A DNA stretch of 50,788 nucleotides, taken from Anaeromyces robustus. Taxonomy: Eukaryota > Neocallimastigomycota > Neocallimastigomycetes > Neocallimastigales > Neocallimastigaceae. The notes under the pieces were generated by a model. The model saw nothing but the letters and a program-made list of their open reading frames with translations, did not search any database and had not been told where the DNA came from. The position numbers were made by a program, and so were the translations under genes. Below, piece by piece: positions 25,496 through 35,348 of this stretch (its first letter is position 1; every line of letters begins with the position of its first letter). Location: contig MCFG01000450.1 in NCBI GenBank assembly GCA_002104895.1, positions 1 through 50,788 of the forward strand. The letters run 5' to 3'.

Positions 25496-27217
25496 ATGAA
25501 TAAGTCATTATTATTATTTGTCTTTTTAGTTTTAGCCACTTTTGCTTCAGCTTATGTTACTGAATGCAAAGATGGTGAATGTAAGAAAGTTGTTTACATT
25601 AAAAAGGTTGTTAAGAAGAAGTGTAAAGTAATTCCAAATCAACCAGAAAAACCAATTGAAGAACCAATTGTTAGTGAACCAGCTGAAGAACCAGTTGTTA
25701 GTGTCCCAGCTGAAGAAGTTGGTGACGAAAACACTGAAATTGTTGAAATTGAACCAACTGTAACTCTTGATCCAGAAGATGATTCTAGCAGTAGTGATGA
25801 AGAAGAAACTACTTCTGTTGTTCCAGTTGAAGAAGAAACTATTCCAGTTGCTCCAGCTGAAGAAGAAACTACTCCAGCTGCTCCAGTTGAAGAAGAAACC
25901 ACTCCAGCTGCTCCAGTTGAAGAAGAAACCACTCCAGCTGCTCCAGTTGAAGAAGAAACCACTCCAGCTGCTCCAGCTGAAGAAGAAACCACTCCAGCTG
26001 CTCCAGTTGAAGAAGAAACCACTCCAGTTGCTCCAGCTGAAGAAGAAACCACTCCAGCTGCTCCAGTTGAAGAAGAAACTACTCCAGCTGCTCCAGTTGA
26101 AGAAGAAACTACTCCAGCTGCTCCAGTTGAAGAAGAAGAAACTACTTCTATTGCTCCAGTTCCAACTACTACTACTACTACTACCACTACTACTACTACT
26201 CCAGCTCCAACTACCACTACTACTACTACTACCACTACTACTACTACCACTACCACCACTACTACCACTACTACTACCACTACTACCACTACTACTACTC
26301 CAGTTCCAACTACCACTACTACCACTACCACCACTACTACTACCACTACCACTACTGAAGTTCCATCTCCAACTGAAGAATGTGTTGTTAACGTTTTCGG
26401 TACTGCCGCTAAATTCAATGCTTTCTTCTTTGGTGACTTCAACGGATTCAATTCTGATGTTCAAGGTAGATTAGCTGCTAAGGGTGTAGTTAACATTAGT
26501 GGTGGTTACCAAAATGGTGCTTTCACTTACAACCCAGTTGAACACAACCAACAATCTAACTTCAAATGTACTGATGAAAATATGAAGGATGATTTCAAAT
26601 ATGCTATTGTTGCTGGTTCTATTAACTTCAAGGATAATGGTGAAATTGCTAACGGTGGTGTTGCTTACCAAGATAAGATTGAACTTCCAGGTTACATTGC
26701 TGAAAGTATTAAGAGACATGAATGTCCATTTGAAAAGACTACTGTTATTGATTTCGATAAGGAAAAGGAATACCTTACTAACCTTTCTACTAAATTAAAT
26801 GGATTAAAGACTGAATGTAAGACTACCTTAAAATGGGGACAACTTACTGTTGATTTAGTTCCAGGTGTTAAAACTTGTGTTGTTAAGATTGAAAACATGC
26901 AAGAAATTTACGATATTAGAGTTAATGAAAATGGTGTTAACCCAGATGATGTTAATATTATTTTCAACATTGGTGGTAGTCAAGTTACATTCACTAACTT
27001 TGATATTTCTCACTTACATAAGTTTGCTACTAGAACTATCTGGAACGCTCCAAAGGCTAAAAAGGTTACTATTCAAAACTTTAGAATTCAAGGTTCTCTC
27101 CTTGCTCCACATGCTGATATTGAAGGTTACAACAGTAACATCCAAGGTCACATTGTTGGTATGAGTTTAAGAGGTAATCTTCAAATGGATTGGGTTCCAT
27201 TCTATGGATGTATTTAA
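25496..27217 (+). CDS. Secreted mucin-like protein with C-terminal choice-of-anchor A (CAA) domain
   Basis: This encodes 573 residues without introns. Residues 1-19 form a signal peptide (MNKSLLLFVFLVLATFASA). Residues 20-58 hold a Cys/Lys-rich segment and residues 59-101 are acidic. Residues 102-222 contain twelve repeats, mostly EEETTPAAPV or EEETTPAAPA, each about 30 bp. Residues 223-287 are three polythreonine tracts of 12, 30 and 16 Thr separated by PAP and PVP, a likely O-glycosylated rigid stalk. Residues 297-573 match the CAA domain: near its start FFFGDFNGFNSDVQGRLAAKG, at its end GSLLAPHADIEGYNSNIQGH and a closing WVPFYG. CAA domains are known mostly on bacterial surface proteins with varying anchors; their function is unsettled. 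No GPI signal, dockerin, sortase motif or transmembrane helix is visible, so it is secreted or held non-covalently. Strong codon bias (AAG, AAC, TTC, ATT) suggests high expression. Confidence 0.9.
   Translation: MNKSLLLFVFLVLATFASAYVTECKDGECKKVVYIKKVVKKKCKVIPNQPEKPIEEPIVSEPAEEPVVSVPAEEVGDENTEIVEIEPTVTLDPEDDSSSSDEEETTSVVPVEEETIPVAPAEEETTPAAPVEEETTPAAPVEEETTPAAPVEEETTPAAPAEEETTPAAPVEEETTPVAPAEEETTPAAPVEEETTPAAPVEEETTPAAPVEEEETTSIAPVPTTTTTTTTTTTTPAPTTTTTTTTTTTTTTTTTTTTTTTTTTTTTTPVPTTTTTTTTTTTTTTTTEVPSPTEECVVNVFGTAAKFNAFFFGDFNGFNSDVQGRLAAKGVVNISGGYQNGAFTYNPVEHNQQSNFKCTDENMKDDFKYAIVAGSINFKDNGEIANGGVAYQDKIELPGYIAESIKRHECPFEKTTVIDFDKEKEYLTNLSTKLNGLKTECKTTLKWGQLTVDLVPGVKTCVVKIENMQEIYDIRVNENGVNPDDVNIIFNIGGSQVTFTNFDISHLHKFATRTIWNAPKAKKVTIQNFRIQGSLLAPHADIEGYNSNIQGHIVGMSLRGNLQMDWVPFYGCI
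25799..26161 (+). repeat. 30 bp coding minisatellite (EEETTPAAPV repeats)
   Basis: About twelve in-frame units of GAAGAAGAAAC(T/C)ACTCCAGC plus a variable 3' part encode the ten-residue repeat. Central units are nearly identical at the DNA level, while the first two and the last (which has an extra Glu codon) diverge. This is the usual pattern of unequal exchange with relic edge units. Copy number is likely polymorphic. Confidence 0.9.
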
Positions 27218-28946
27218 ATTAATATTTTTTAAATTTTTATATAAATTAATATAAGAAAAAAAAAAAAAGAAAAAAATATATATAAAAAAAATATAAAAAA
27301 GAAAAAAAATATTAATATATATTTAAGAAGAAAAAGAAAAAAAAAATTGAAAAAGAAATAATTTTTTTCCGTTTTTTTTTTTCTTTAAAAAAAAAATTAT
27401 TTAAGTTTATAAAGAAATATATATCAAAAATTTTTTTTCGAATAAATGAGAAAAAAAATTTTTTTTTTAAATTATTTTTTGGTTTTTTTTTTAGTTTTTT
27501 TTTTTTTTTTTTTTAATACTAGTTAATAAAAAATAAAATTAAAATATAGAATAAAAATTTAGATTATTTAATTATTCTAAAATAATAATTTTTTTAACTG
27601 GTTTAAAAAAAAAAAAAGAGAAAAAAAAAAGTTCATTGTAGAATAAAAAAAAATAAAAGAAATACATATTAAATAATAGAATAGATATATTTTAATTTTC
27701 TATATTACTTTATAATAATAATTATTTAAGTCAAAAAAAAACAAAAAAAAAAAAAAAACAAAAAAAAAGTATGTAGAAAATAATTAAAATATAGATTAAT
27801 AATAATAATAATAAACCTTTATATGAAAATTTTATAATAAAATTTTTTGTATATATAGGTAATTTTTTTTTAGAAACTTTTTTTTTTTAACTTTTTGTAA
27901 AATTTTGTATTATAGAATTTATAAACCTTTAAATATTTAATCAAAAAAAAAAAAAAAAAAAAAAAAAATCAAAATCAAAATATTTTAATTAATTATATAT
28001 ATTAATATCAACAACTAAAAAAATATCAAAACAATTATATATATATTTATTATTATCTTAATATTAACAATATCAATATCAATATTTATTTTTTTTAACT
28101 GTTAAAAAGTTTTTATCATTATTCTTTTTTTTATTTAAAAAAAAATATTTATTTTAAAAAAAAAGAAAATTATATAAATATCAAATATCGAATATCAAAT
28201 ATTAAAACAATATAAATTAAATTAAATTAAAATAAAAGAAAAAAAAGAAAAAAAAAAACATAAAAAAAAAACAAAAAATAATTTAAAAAAAAAAAAGTAA
28301 CAACAAAAAAATCAAAAGAGAAAAAAAATAAAAAAATCAAGGAAACAAACAATAGAAAAAATAAAAAGCGAAAAAGTCAACAAAAAATAAACAAAAAAAA
28401 AATTATTAAAACCAAGATAAAATTAATATTTTAATAATTTTTTTTAATAATAATATATTTATAATAAATTTATAAATATATTATTATTTTTTTTTTTTTT
28501 TAGAAAAAAAATAAAAATAAGATTTTATTATAATAATGTTATAAGGTTTTATATCATTAATTATGTAAGTTAGAAAAATATATCTATGTAATTAAAGTAT
28601 AAAATTTTATAATTGAAAAACATAATAAATTTTAGAAATATTAAAAAAAAACAAAATAAAAATAAAATAATAAATAAAAGTGTTATTTTATAGAAGATTC
28701 AAAAAGAAAAAAAAAAAAAGAAAAGAAAAACATGTTTATATTAAAGTGTATTTCTGTGTTTGTGTATTTGTGTGCTTGTATATTTTTTTTATGATCTTTT
28801 GTTTAAATAATATTTTATCACAAAAAAAAAAAAAAAAAAGGAAGCGTATTTTTTTTTTTTTTAATCTAGGTACTATTAATTCTTTCCCAATATTTTTTTT
28901 AAAAAAAAAAAAAAAAAATATGAGAATTTCAATAAATAGTTATTAA
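27218..28946. other. A/T-rich 3' flank and intergenic DNA
   Basis: This holds long poly(A) and poly(T) tracts, short AAT and TA repeats, and no supportable gene. An 88-codon frame at 28680-28946 is made of Lys and Phe homopolymers from poly(A) and poly(T) and is not believed. Confidence 0.55.
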
Positions 28947-31110
28947 AAATGATATGCAACTATGTAATTAAGTCTTATTAAAAAAAATAATAATAATAAA
29001 AATAAATAAATTATTAATTATTGTTAAGCTTCCAACTGGATTATTTTCTAATTTAAATAAGTCTACTAGGTCGAATGACTAATTATATAGTTTTTATAAT
29101 TAAATAGTTTTTATAATTAAATAATATTTAAATAATAACTAAATTAATTGTAATGCAAATAACACAATATTTATTTAATAATAATAATAACACTTTAAGA
29201 TTAACTTTTTAATAGTAAATTTTATTTAAAAATAAGATATTGATAATATTAATATAACTATATAATTCAGGTGTTAATAACCTTACAAAGAACATTAAAT
29301 ATAACTTAATGTTATGTTCTTTTATACTTTGTAAGTTTGATAATAATAATATAAAATATAATATAAAATATTAATACATTAATTTAATACATTAATTTAA
29401 AGTGATACGTTAACGTATAATATAATTAATAATTTGTAATATAATAAGTTATTAATATCGATATTAAATAGTAATAAAATTAATATATTATTCAATATAA
29501 TTGAATATATATAAATAATATATATATTAAAATATATTATTAGATTATTTAAATAATCTTAAATTATAATATTTAAAATAAAATATTATAATAATAATTA
29601 TTATATATAATTATTATAAAAAATTATTAATAATTATTATAATAAATAATAATATTATATATCAAAATAATTGAAATTATAAATTCTAATTTCAATTGCA
29701 CTTGATGTCTTGACATTCAATGTTAAATGAGGGTAGTTTTGGTTTAATAATGGTCAGGTCAAGATGTTTAATTAATAACAAAATAACTAATTAAACAAAT
29801 ATATAATTAATAGGCAAATTTATTTATTAATACACAATAAATTAATTAATTAAAAGAACACGTTTTAAAATAATTAGGTTTTATAATAATATTTTTTATT
29901 AATAATTAATTAAGAAAAGTTTAAATAATAATTAGATTATTAAGTCATTAATTCTAAGTTATTTAATAATCTTACAAAGATTAAAAGGAATTGTAATTTC
30001 AATCCTTATTTATACTTTTTCTAAATCTAATAATTATTAATACATTTAATTATTATAATCTATTGATAATATATTTATACATGTATAATTTTAAATAAAA
30101 TATATGAATAAAATAATATTGATAAAAATCTAACTATATAAAACTAATATAAAACTATATAAACTATTAATAAATTTAATGATAAGAATCATAATCTAAG
30201 ATTTAGATTTATAACTATTCTAATTATCTAACTAGTTAACTATTTAATTATTTAATTATTTAGTATACTATTTAATTATTTATCTATATATTAATTATTT
30301 TTATCTTTGGATTTTTATGATCTTTTCTGTATAATTAATTATTATAGATAAAATGGGATATTTTTAATTATTTAAGATCTTAAGTAAATTTTAAATCTTT
30401 TTGAGATTTTTAGAATTCTAAGAATTTCTGTAAATTAATATAATAATCAACTATTCTAATTTTTTATAAAAATAATTAACAATTATTATAATATATTATA
30501 TAAATTATTATTATTATTCTAATTAATATTTCATAAATTATTTGAAGGCGTTTTCTGTATATCTGAATGATTATTATTATTATAAGTTATAATATAATTA
30601 TTGAAATAAAAAGATTTTATCTATATAAATTTTATAATTATTTATTTATGGATCCTTGTAAATATTTAATTATATTTTTATATTGTGTAAACCTTTAAAG
30701 TCCAATATCTCGCCAACCAGTGGTCCAAATGGGCTGAAATTCAGATATGTTGTAGCTCTTGAGCAGAGCTTCCCAATGAGCATAAAATCAAAGCGAAGCG
30801 GCCGAAATCTTCAATATTTGGTGAGTTATCGTTATTTTTCTTCTGATTATTTTTATTAATATCTTAAGAGTTAAATTAAGTTGATTAATATTTATTTAAT
30901 TTGTCCAAACCCTTTACAATATCAATTTAAATACTTTTTAATATTTGTTTATTTTATTGAAAATCGAATTTTAAGTGATTTAGTCAATAACGAAATTTAA
31001 ATGTAATTGATCTATTAGTGAATTTCAATTTTAAATCCACTAATATTCGCGACATTCAAAAATATGGATTTAGAAATAATAAATATTTCATGAAATAGCA
31101 TTTTTTTGTT
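28947..31110. other. Palindrome-rich tract upstream of tRNA-Ser, possible retroelement remnant
   Basis: Homopolymer runs and microsatellites, ubiquitous elsewhere, nearly vanish here. The tract has a long imperfect hairpin at 29282-29335 (arms CTTACAAAG and CTTTGTAAG) and perfect palindromes at 29405-29418 (ATACGTTAACGTAT), 29452-29467 (TTAATATCGATATTAA) and 29542-29559. There is a hairpin at 29670-29696, and a second motif related to 29278-29330 at 29966-30012 (AATAATCTTACAAAG followed downstream by TTTATACTTT). A structured G+C island follows at 30700-30830. TGTTA at 29272 and TAACA at 31111-31117 could be LTR ends, but no reverse transcriptase, integrase, primer-binding site or target duplication is seen. 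A decayed LTR element beside a tRNA gene is only a hypothesis. Confidence 0.35.
30704..30830. other. G+C-rich island with RNA-like nested stems
   Basis: ATATCTCGCCAA (30705-30716) can pair with TTGGTGAGTTAT (30818-30829) as a 12 bp stem with one mismatch and one G-U pair. Inside it, AGCTCT (30754-30759) and AGAGCT (30765-30770) form a perfect 6 bp hairpin with a TGAGC loop, and GGCTGAAAT / GGCCGAAAT recurs on both sides. Composition is far above the surrounding A/T level. No open frame runs through it. The sequence recalls structured segments seen in fungal LTR retroelements, but that is from memory and unverified. Confidence 0.45.
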
Positions 31111-31120
31111 TATAACAGGT

Positions 31121-31202
31121 GTCACTTTGGCGGAGTGGTTAACGCGGTGGCCTGCTAAGCCATTTCCCTTTGGGAGCGCAGGTTCGAGTCCTGCAGGTGA
31201 CG
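31121..31202 (+). tRNA. tRNA-Ser(GCU)
   Basis: A complete cloverleaf is visible. The acceptor stem pairs GTCACTT with AGGTGAC (one G-U), with discriminator G at 31202 as is typical of serine tRNAs. The D arm pairs GCG with CGC around GAGTGGTTAA. The anticodon stem pairs GTGGC with GCCAT around the loop CTGCTAA, giving anticodon GCT, which reads AGC and AGT. The long class II variable arm pairs TCCC with GGGA, and the T arm is GCAGG-TTCGAGT-CCTGC. The A and B boxes are intact and there is no intron. CCA is not encoded, as expected in eukaryotes. Confidence 0.97.
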
Positions 31203-31205
31203 TTC

Positions 31206-31210
31206 TTTTT
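31206..31210 (+). terminator. RNA polymerase III terminator of tRNA-Ser
   Basis: A run of five T residues lies four bases after the discriminator base, the standard pol III stop signal. Confidence 0.8.
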
Positions 31211-31756
31211 ATATAGCTTTTATCAGGATGATCCCTTTCTTTTTTTTTTTTTTTTTTTTTATGTATATAGTATATATAATATATATAATATATATAATAT
31301 ATATAAAAAACATAAAATATAATAAAATATAAATAATAATACTTATTATCATCATCATTATCATCATTATTATTTTTTTTGGTTATTATTATAATTATGT
31401 ATATCTGTAAATAAAAATTTCAGTATTGATAATTACATACAATTTAATAATATATATAAAATTATCATTTATCATTTATTTAAGAATATTCTTTAGTTTT
31501 ATTTTTATATAAAAAATAAATATTACTTATAATGATTCTTTATATATATGTATATATATTTTAATAAGAAAAATTATTTTTATTTTTTAATTTGTTTGAT
31601 TGACATCGAATCGATATGCCATATAACATCACCCTAAAGGTGAATCTCTAGTATGTACGTATTGGAGATGGGTACCTATATATATAAGTCTAATTATTTA
31701 TTTAATTATTAATTTGCTTGATTATACTTACATTTAAAATTTAAATTATTTTTGAA

Positions 31757-31803
<47 letters not shown>

Positions 31804-32384
31804 TAATAATAGTAAATCAACGATATAATAATTATTATTTTAAATATAAATTGTATTCCTATCCATATACACAGTATACCCAGAGTTACACATTATATTA
31901 ACAAAAAAAAATAATATCTAAACATTTTTTTTTTTTTTAATTACTTTTAATTTTTATTTATATTATTTATATTATTATAATAATATTTGTATTTATAATT
32001 TTATAATTTATATATATTATATATATTGCTTTTTTTTTTTTTTTTTTTTATCTTTTTCTTTTTTTTTTTTTTTTTTAATTTTTTTTATTTTCACATATTT
32101 AATTAACAAATAAAAATAATAAAAAAAAAAGTTTTATATATATTTATATTATATTATAGTATTATTATTATACGTAATTATTATATTATAATATGTTAAT
32201 TATTACATTATAATTATTATTTTCTTATTATTATTATATATTATATATTTTTTAGTATAATTAAAATAATAATTTAATTTAAATTAATATTATAAATTCA
32301 TTTACATATAATTTTTTTTGTTTTACTTTTAGTATATATTTTTTTGTCTTTTCTTTTCTTCTTTTTTTTTTAAAAATTTTAAAT
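31211..32384. other. Intergenic DNA between tRNA-Ser and GH1 copy 1
   Basis: The stretch is mostly A/T with an AAT run at about 31757-31811. A short mixed-composition island at about 31595-31680 contains a perfect hairpin (TCACC 31629-31633, GGTGA 31639-31643) and GGAGATGGGTACC. No frame or known RNA fold could be assigned to it. Poly(T) runs near 32030-32070 and 32360 flank the GH1 3' end. Confidence 0.5.
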
Positions 32385-34382
32385 TTATTCTTGTTCAACA
32401 TTTTCTGTGTACCATTGACCAAGGAAAGTAAGAGAATCTTTTGGAACACGTTTTAATTCTGGATCATTGTAGAAGTCAATGTAAGTCATACCGAAACGAG
32501 TTTCATAACCATTTTCCCATTCGTAGTTATCAATTAAAGACCAGGCCATGTAACCACGAACATCAACACCATCTTCGACATAAGCAAGACGAAGGTTTTC
32601 AAGGTATTGTTTGTACCAGTCAATTCTGTAAGTATCGTGAATAAGAGTACCTTCAAGGTCATCTTCTCTTTCAATCATATCTTCATCATAGGCATCAGCA
32701 AATTCTTCCTTACCAATAGATTTGAAGTAATCAATAGTGACTTGGTCGTTAGCACGACTAACCTTGTAGTTTGGTTGAGCACAACCATTTTCGGTAATAA
32801 TAATACCATTCTTAATTAAACCTTCATAACGTTTAGCGAACCAATTAAGACCAACACGAATAGTTGGACCATATTTAGTGTTCCATGATGAACCAGCTTG
32901 AGAACCAAGAGTTGGTGGAATACAAGTCCAACCATCACCACGTCCTCTACAGTTATCATCCCACATATCTCTCTTGGAGTTTTCATAATTAGCTTCTTTA
33001 TCAGTTGGTGGTTCAACATAAGTACCATCTTCATTCTTGACTTGAGCAGCCCAGTGTGAAGTGTAAGTGTTCCAACCTAAGAAGTCAGAAGATGAACCCT
33101 TTAATAATTTCTTTTGTTCTGGAGTGAATTCTGGTAAATCCTTACCCATTCTTTGTTTAACAGATTCTGGATAATCACCAGTAATTGGTGGATCAGAGTA
33201 CCAACCAATACGGAATTCAGCAGCTAAGTTAGCATATTTCTCATTGTTAGCATATTCTTCTTCAGTCATGTTTGGTTCTTCCCATGGAATTTGAGCTTCA
33301 CCATCAACAGTGATACCAATAAGACCCTTTTGTTTCTTTTGGAATTTATCACGGTAAACCTTAACGGCTTGAGCATGACCAAGAAGAATGTTGTGAGAAC
33401 ACCAAACTTCTTCTAATCTTTGTGGTGGACGATTAGCTGGAAGAACTTCAGAGTCTGGAGTGTATTGAGATGGACCAATTTCGTAAGAACAACCTCCTAA
33501 TAAATCAAGACCAGTAGTATCGTTTTGAAGTTTACGTGGAGCTTCACCAGTACATCTGTATGGAGCTTTACCTGGACCATTCTTATAACCAGCAACACAA
33601 TTAACCCATGGTTCATTAATAGTAATCCAGTTTTTAACACGATCACCATAACGTTCGAAACAGAATTCAGCGTATTTAGCGAAATCGTATTGTGAGTGAT
33701 AATCTAACCAACCACCATATTTTTCATGGAGAGCGTATGGAAGATCCCAGTGGTAAAGAGTAGCAAGTGGAGTAATATCATTTTCAATAAGAGTGTTAAT
33801 AACCATATCATAGTATTCAGCACCCTTTTCGTTAACATTCCATTTACCTTTTTCTTTTTTAGCTTGACCATCTGGGAAAAGACGAGACCATGAAATAGAG
33901 AAACGGTAATGATTAGCTTTCATGATTTTCATCATTTTAACATCTTCTTCGAATTTGTGGTATGAATCACAAGCAACATTACCACTAATAGAATCTTCAT
34001 CACCTGGTCTACCAGTTTCAACATTGTGTGGATAAAGATGAGTGAAGTGATCCCAAACAGATTCACCACGACCATCTACATTCCAAGCACCTTCAACTTG
34101 GTAGGCAGCAGTAGCAGCACCCCATTTGAAACTAGCTGGAAGTTTTCCACTTTTCTTTCCAGAATTTTCATTATTAGAGTCTTCATCATTAGAATCTACT
34201 TCATCATTTAATTTTCCTTCATTATCAGAAATTTCAGCTGGAGCATCAACATTTTCAGATGGAGTTTCAACATCGGAAGCAACATCATTGGCATCAGCAG
34301 CATTGCTAGCTGGAGCCTTAACAATACATTTCTTAGCAGATGAAACAGCTAATAAAGTAGTGAAAATAGTAAGGAATTTCAT
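32385..34382 (-). CDS. Secreted GH1 beta-glucosidase, copy 1
   Basis: This 665-residue enzyme hydrolyses the terminal beta-glucosidic bond of cellobiose and short cello-oligosaccharides with retention of configuration. Residues 1-16 are a signal peptide (MKFLTIFTTLLAVSSA). Residues 17-80 form an acidic Asp/Glu/Asn/Ser-rich linker. Residues 81-665 are the GH1 barrel, starting [18 protein letters not shown]. The acid/base is E257 in TINEP and the nucleophile E531 in ITENG. Sugar-binding residues Q95, H211-W212, N256 and E621-W622 are all present. Length and layout match the Cel1A/BglA enzymes of Piromyces and Orpinomyces. No dockerin or carbohydrate-binding module is present, so it should act as a free extracellular enzyme beside the cellulosome. 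There are no introns; the start was chosen because it gives the signal peptide. It is one of three tandem same-strand copies. Confidence 0.97.
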   Translation of the reverse strand: MKFLTIFTTLLAVSSAKKCIVKAPASNAADANDVASDVETPSENVDAPAEISDNEGKLNDEVDSNDEDSNNENSGKKSGKLPASFKWGAATAAYQVEGAWNVDGRGESVWDHFTHLYPHNVETGRPGDEDSISGNVACDSYHKFEEDVKMMKIMKANHYRFSISWSRLFPDGQAKKEKGKWNVNEKGAEYYDMVINTLIENDITPLATLYHWDLPYALHEKYGGWLDYHSQYDFAKYAEFCFERYGDRVKNWITINEPWVNCVAGYKNGPGKAPYRCTGEAPRKLQNDTTGLDLLGGCSYEIGPSQYTPDSEVLPANRPPQRLEEVWCSHNILLGHAQAVKVYRDKFQKKQKGLIGITVDGEAQIPWEEPNMTEEEYANNEKYANLAAEFRIGWYSDPPITGDYPESVKQRMGKDLPEFTPEQKKLLKGSSSDFLGWNTYTSHWAAQVKNEDGTYVEPPTDKEANYENSKRDMWDDNCRGRGDGWTCIPPTLGSQAGSSWNTKYGPTIRVGLNWFAKRYEGLIKNGIIITENGCAQPNYKVSRANDQVTIDYFKSIGKEEFADAYDEDMIEREDDLEGTLIHDTYRIDWYKQYLENLRLAYVEDGVDVRGYMAWSLIDNYEWENGYETRFGMTYIDFYNDPELKRVPKDSLTFLGQWYTENVEQE

Positions 34383-34581
34383 TTTTATATATATATATTT
34401 ATTTTATAAAATAAATTATATTAGTTGAGAAAGAATTAACTGAAAAAAAAATCTAATTTGATAGTAAATAATTAATATGTATTGTTGTTCTTTTTTTTAT
34501 TAGTAAAAAAAGAATAATGTGAATAATTTATAAATAATTTAATTTTATTATTTTTATTTATTTTTATTTTATTTTAATTTA

Positions 34582-34666
34582 TTTCCTTATCAAAAGGATA
34601 ATTGTATTTAAATAAAAATATTTTTTTTTACAAAAAGGAAAATTTTAATGATTTATATACTTTTTT
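34582..34666 (-). promoter_or_regulatory. Conserved proximal promoter block of GH1 copy 1
   Basis: Two segments are shared in order with GH1 copy 2, although the surrounding DNA is unrelated. On the plus strand, TTTCCTTATCAAAAGGATAA (34582-34601) is identical in both copies. Read along the gene it has arms TTATC and GATAA and includes GATAAG, a GATA-factor-like core. At 34632-34666 an AAAAAGG...TTTATATACTTTTT block reads in gene sense as AAAAAGTATATAAA, a plausible TATA box about 270 bp before the ATG. The palindrome lies about 50 bp downstream of that box, near where transcription would start. Function is inferred from conservation alone. Confidence 0.55.
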
Positions 34667-35074
34667 AGTTTTCTCAAAAAACTATTTATCTTGATATTTT
34701 TCCTTTACTTTTTTTTTTTTATTAGTATTCTTATTCTTATTATTACTATTATACTATTATTTATTATTATTTTTTTTTACATTTTTAATAATTTATTTGA
34801 AATATTAATTTATTTGAAATATTTATTTATTTTTTATAATCAATTTATTTATTTTATTATATTTTATTTATTTAATTTTATGTTTATTATTATATACTTT
34901 TTATTAGTATTGGTAATTTATTTTTAAACTTAATAAATCCTTAAAAATTTCAAAATAATATAAAATAAGATTTAGTATATCTCAAAATAACTTTAATTTA
35001 TATTAAAATATAATAATAATATTAATAATATAAAAATTTAAAGATATATTTATTATTTTAATCATCTTTAAATA

Positions 35075-35160
35075 TGATTTGATAACAAAGAAAACTCCTT
35101 ATACTATAAGATATTATTTTTTTAATAAATGTAATAATTAAAGTTTTCTCACGTTTTTTT
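35075..35160 (-). promoter_or_regulatory. Conserved distal upstream block of GH1 copy 1
   Basis: TGATTTGATA (35075-35084), ACTCCTTA (35094-35101) and TAATAATTAAAGTTTTCTCA plus CG and a T run (35132-35160) recur in the same order upstream of copy 2 at 42358-42466. They lie about 0.7 kb before the start codon. They may be an upstream activating region for this gene family or simply the remaining edge of the ancestral duplication. Confidence 0.4.
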
Positions 35161-35348
35161 TCAGTTTAACCATATATAATAATTGAAAATGGTTAATGCC
35201 GCTTTTTTACTATTTACTTTAATTTAATCTATTTCATTATTTTACTATTTTATAGTATTATTTCTTTATTTAAAAACAATATGATGAAATTATAATACTA
35301 ACAGTAATAAAATAAAATACTAGGTATATTATAATAAATTAAAACTAT

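Noticed and set aside
25547-26474. Long antisense and alternative-frame ORFs over the CAA gene
   Set aside because: They are by-products of the 30 bp and ACT/ACC repeats, which lack stops in several frames. Only the + frame from 25496 has a signal peptide and a CAA domain.
28680-28946. 88-codon frame
   Set aside because: Built from poly(A) and poly(T) tracts (poly-Lys and poly-Phe).
29272-31117. A complete LTR or LTR retroelement with TGTTA...TAACA ends
   Set aside because: Only 5 bp of terminal inversion, no matching target duplication (TCAGG versus GGTGT), no polymerase or integrase remnant and no primer-binding site. Kept only as a loose hypothesis.
32385-34382. Dockerin or carbohydrate-binding module on the GH1 enzymes
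   Set aside because: The proteins end right after the GH1 barrel (…ENVEQE); no Cys-rich ~40-residue fungal dockerin is present at either end.
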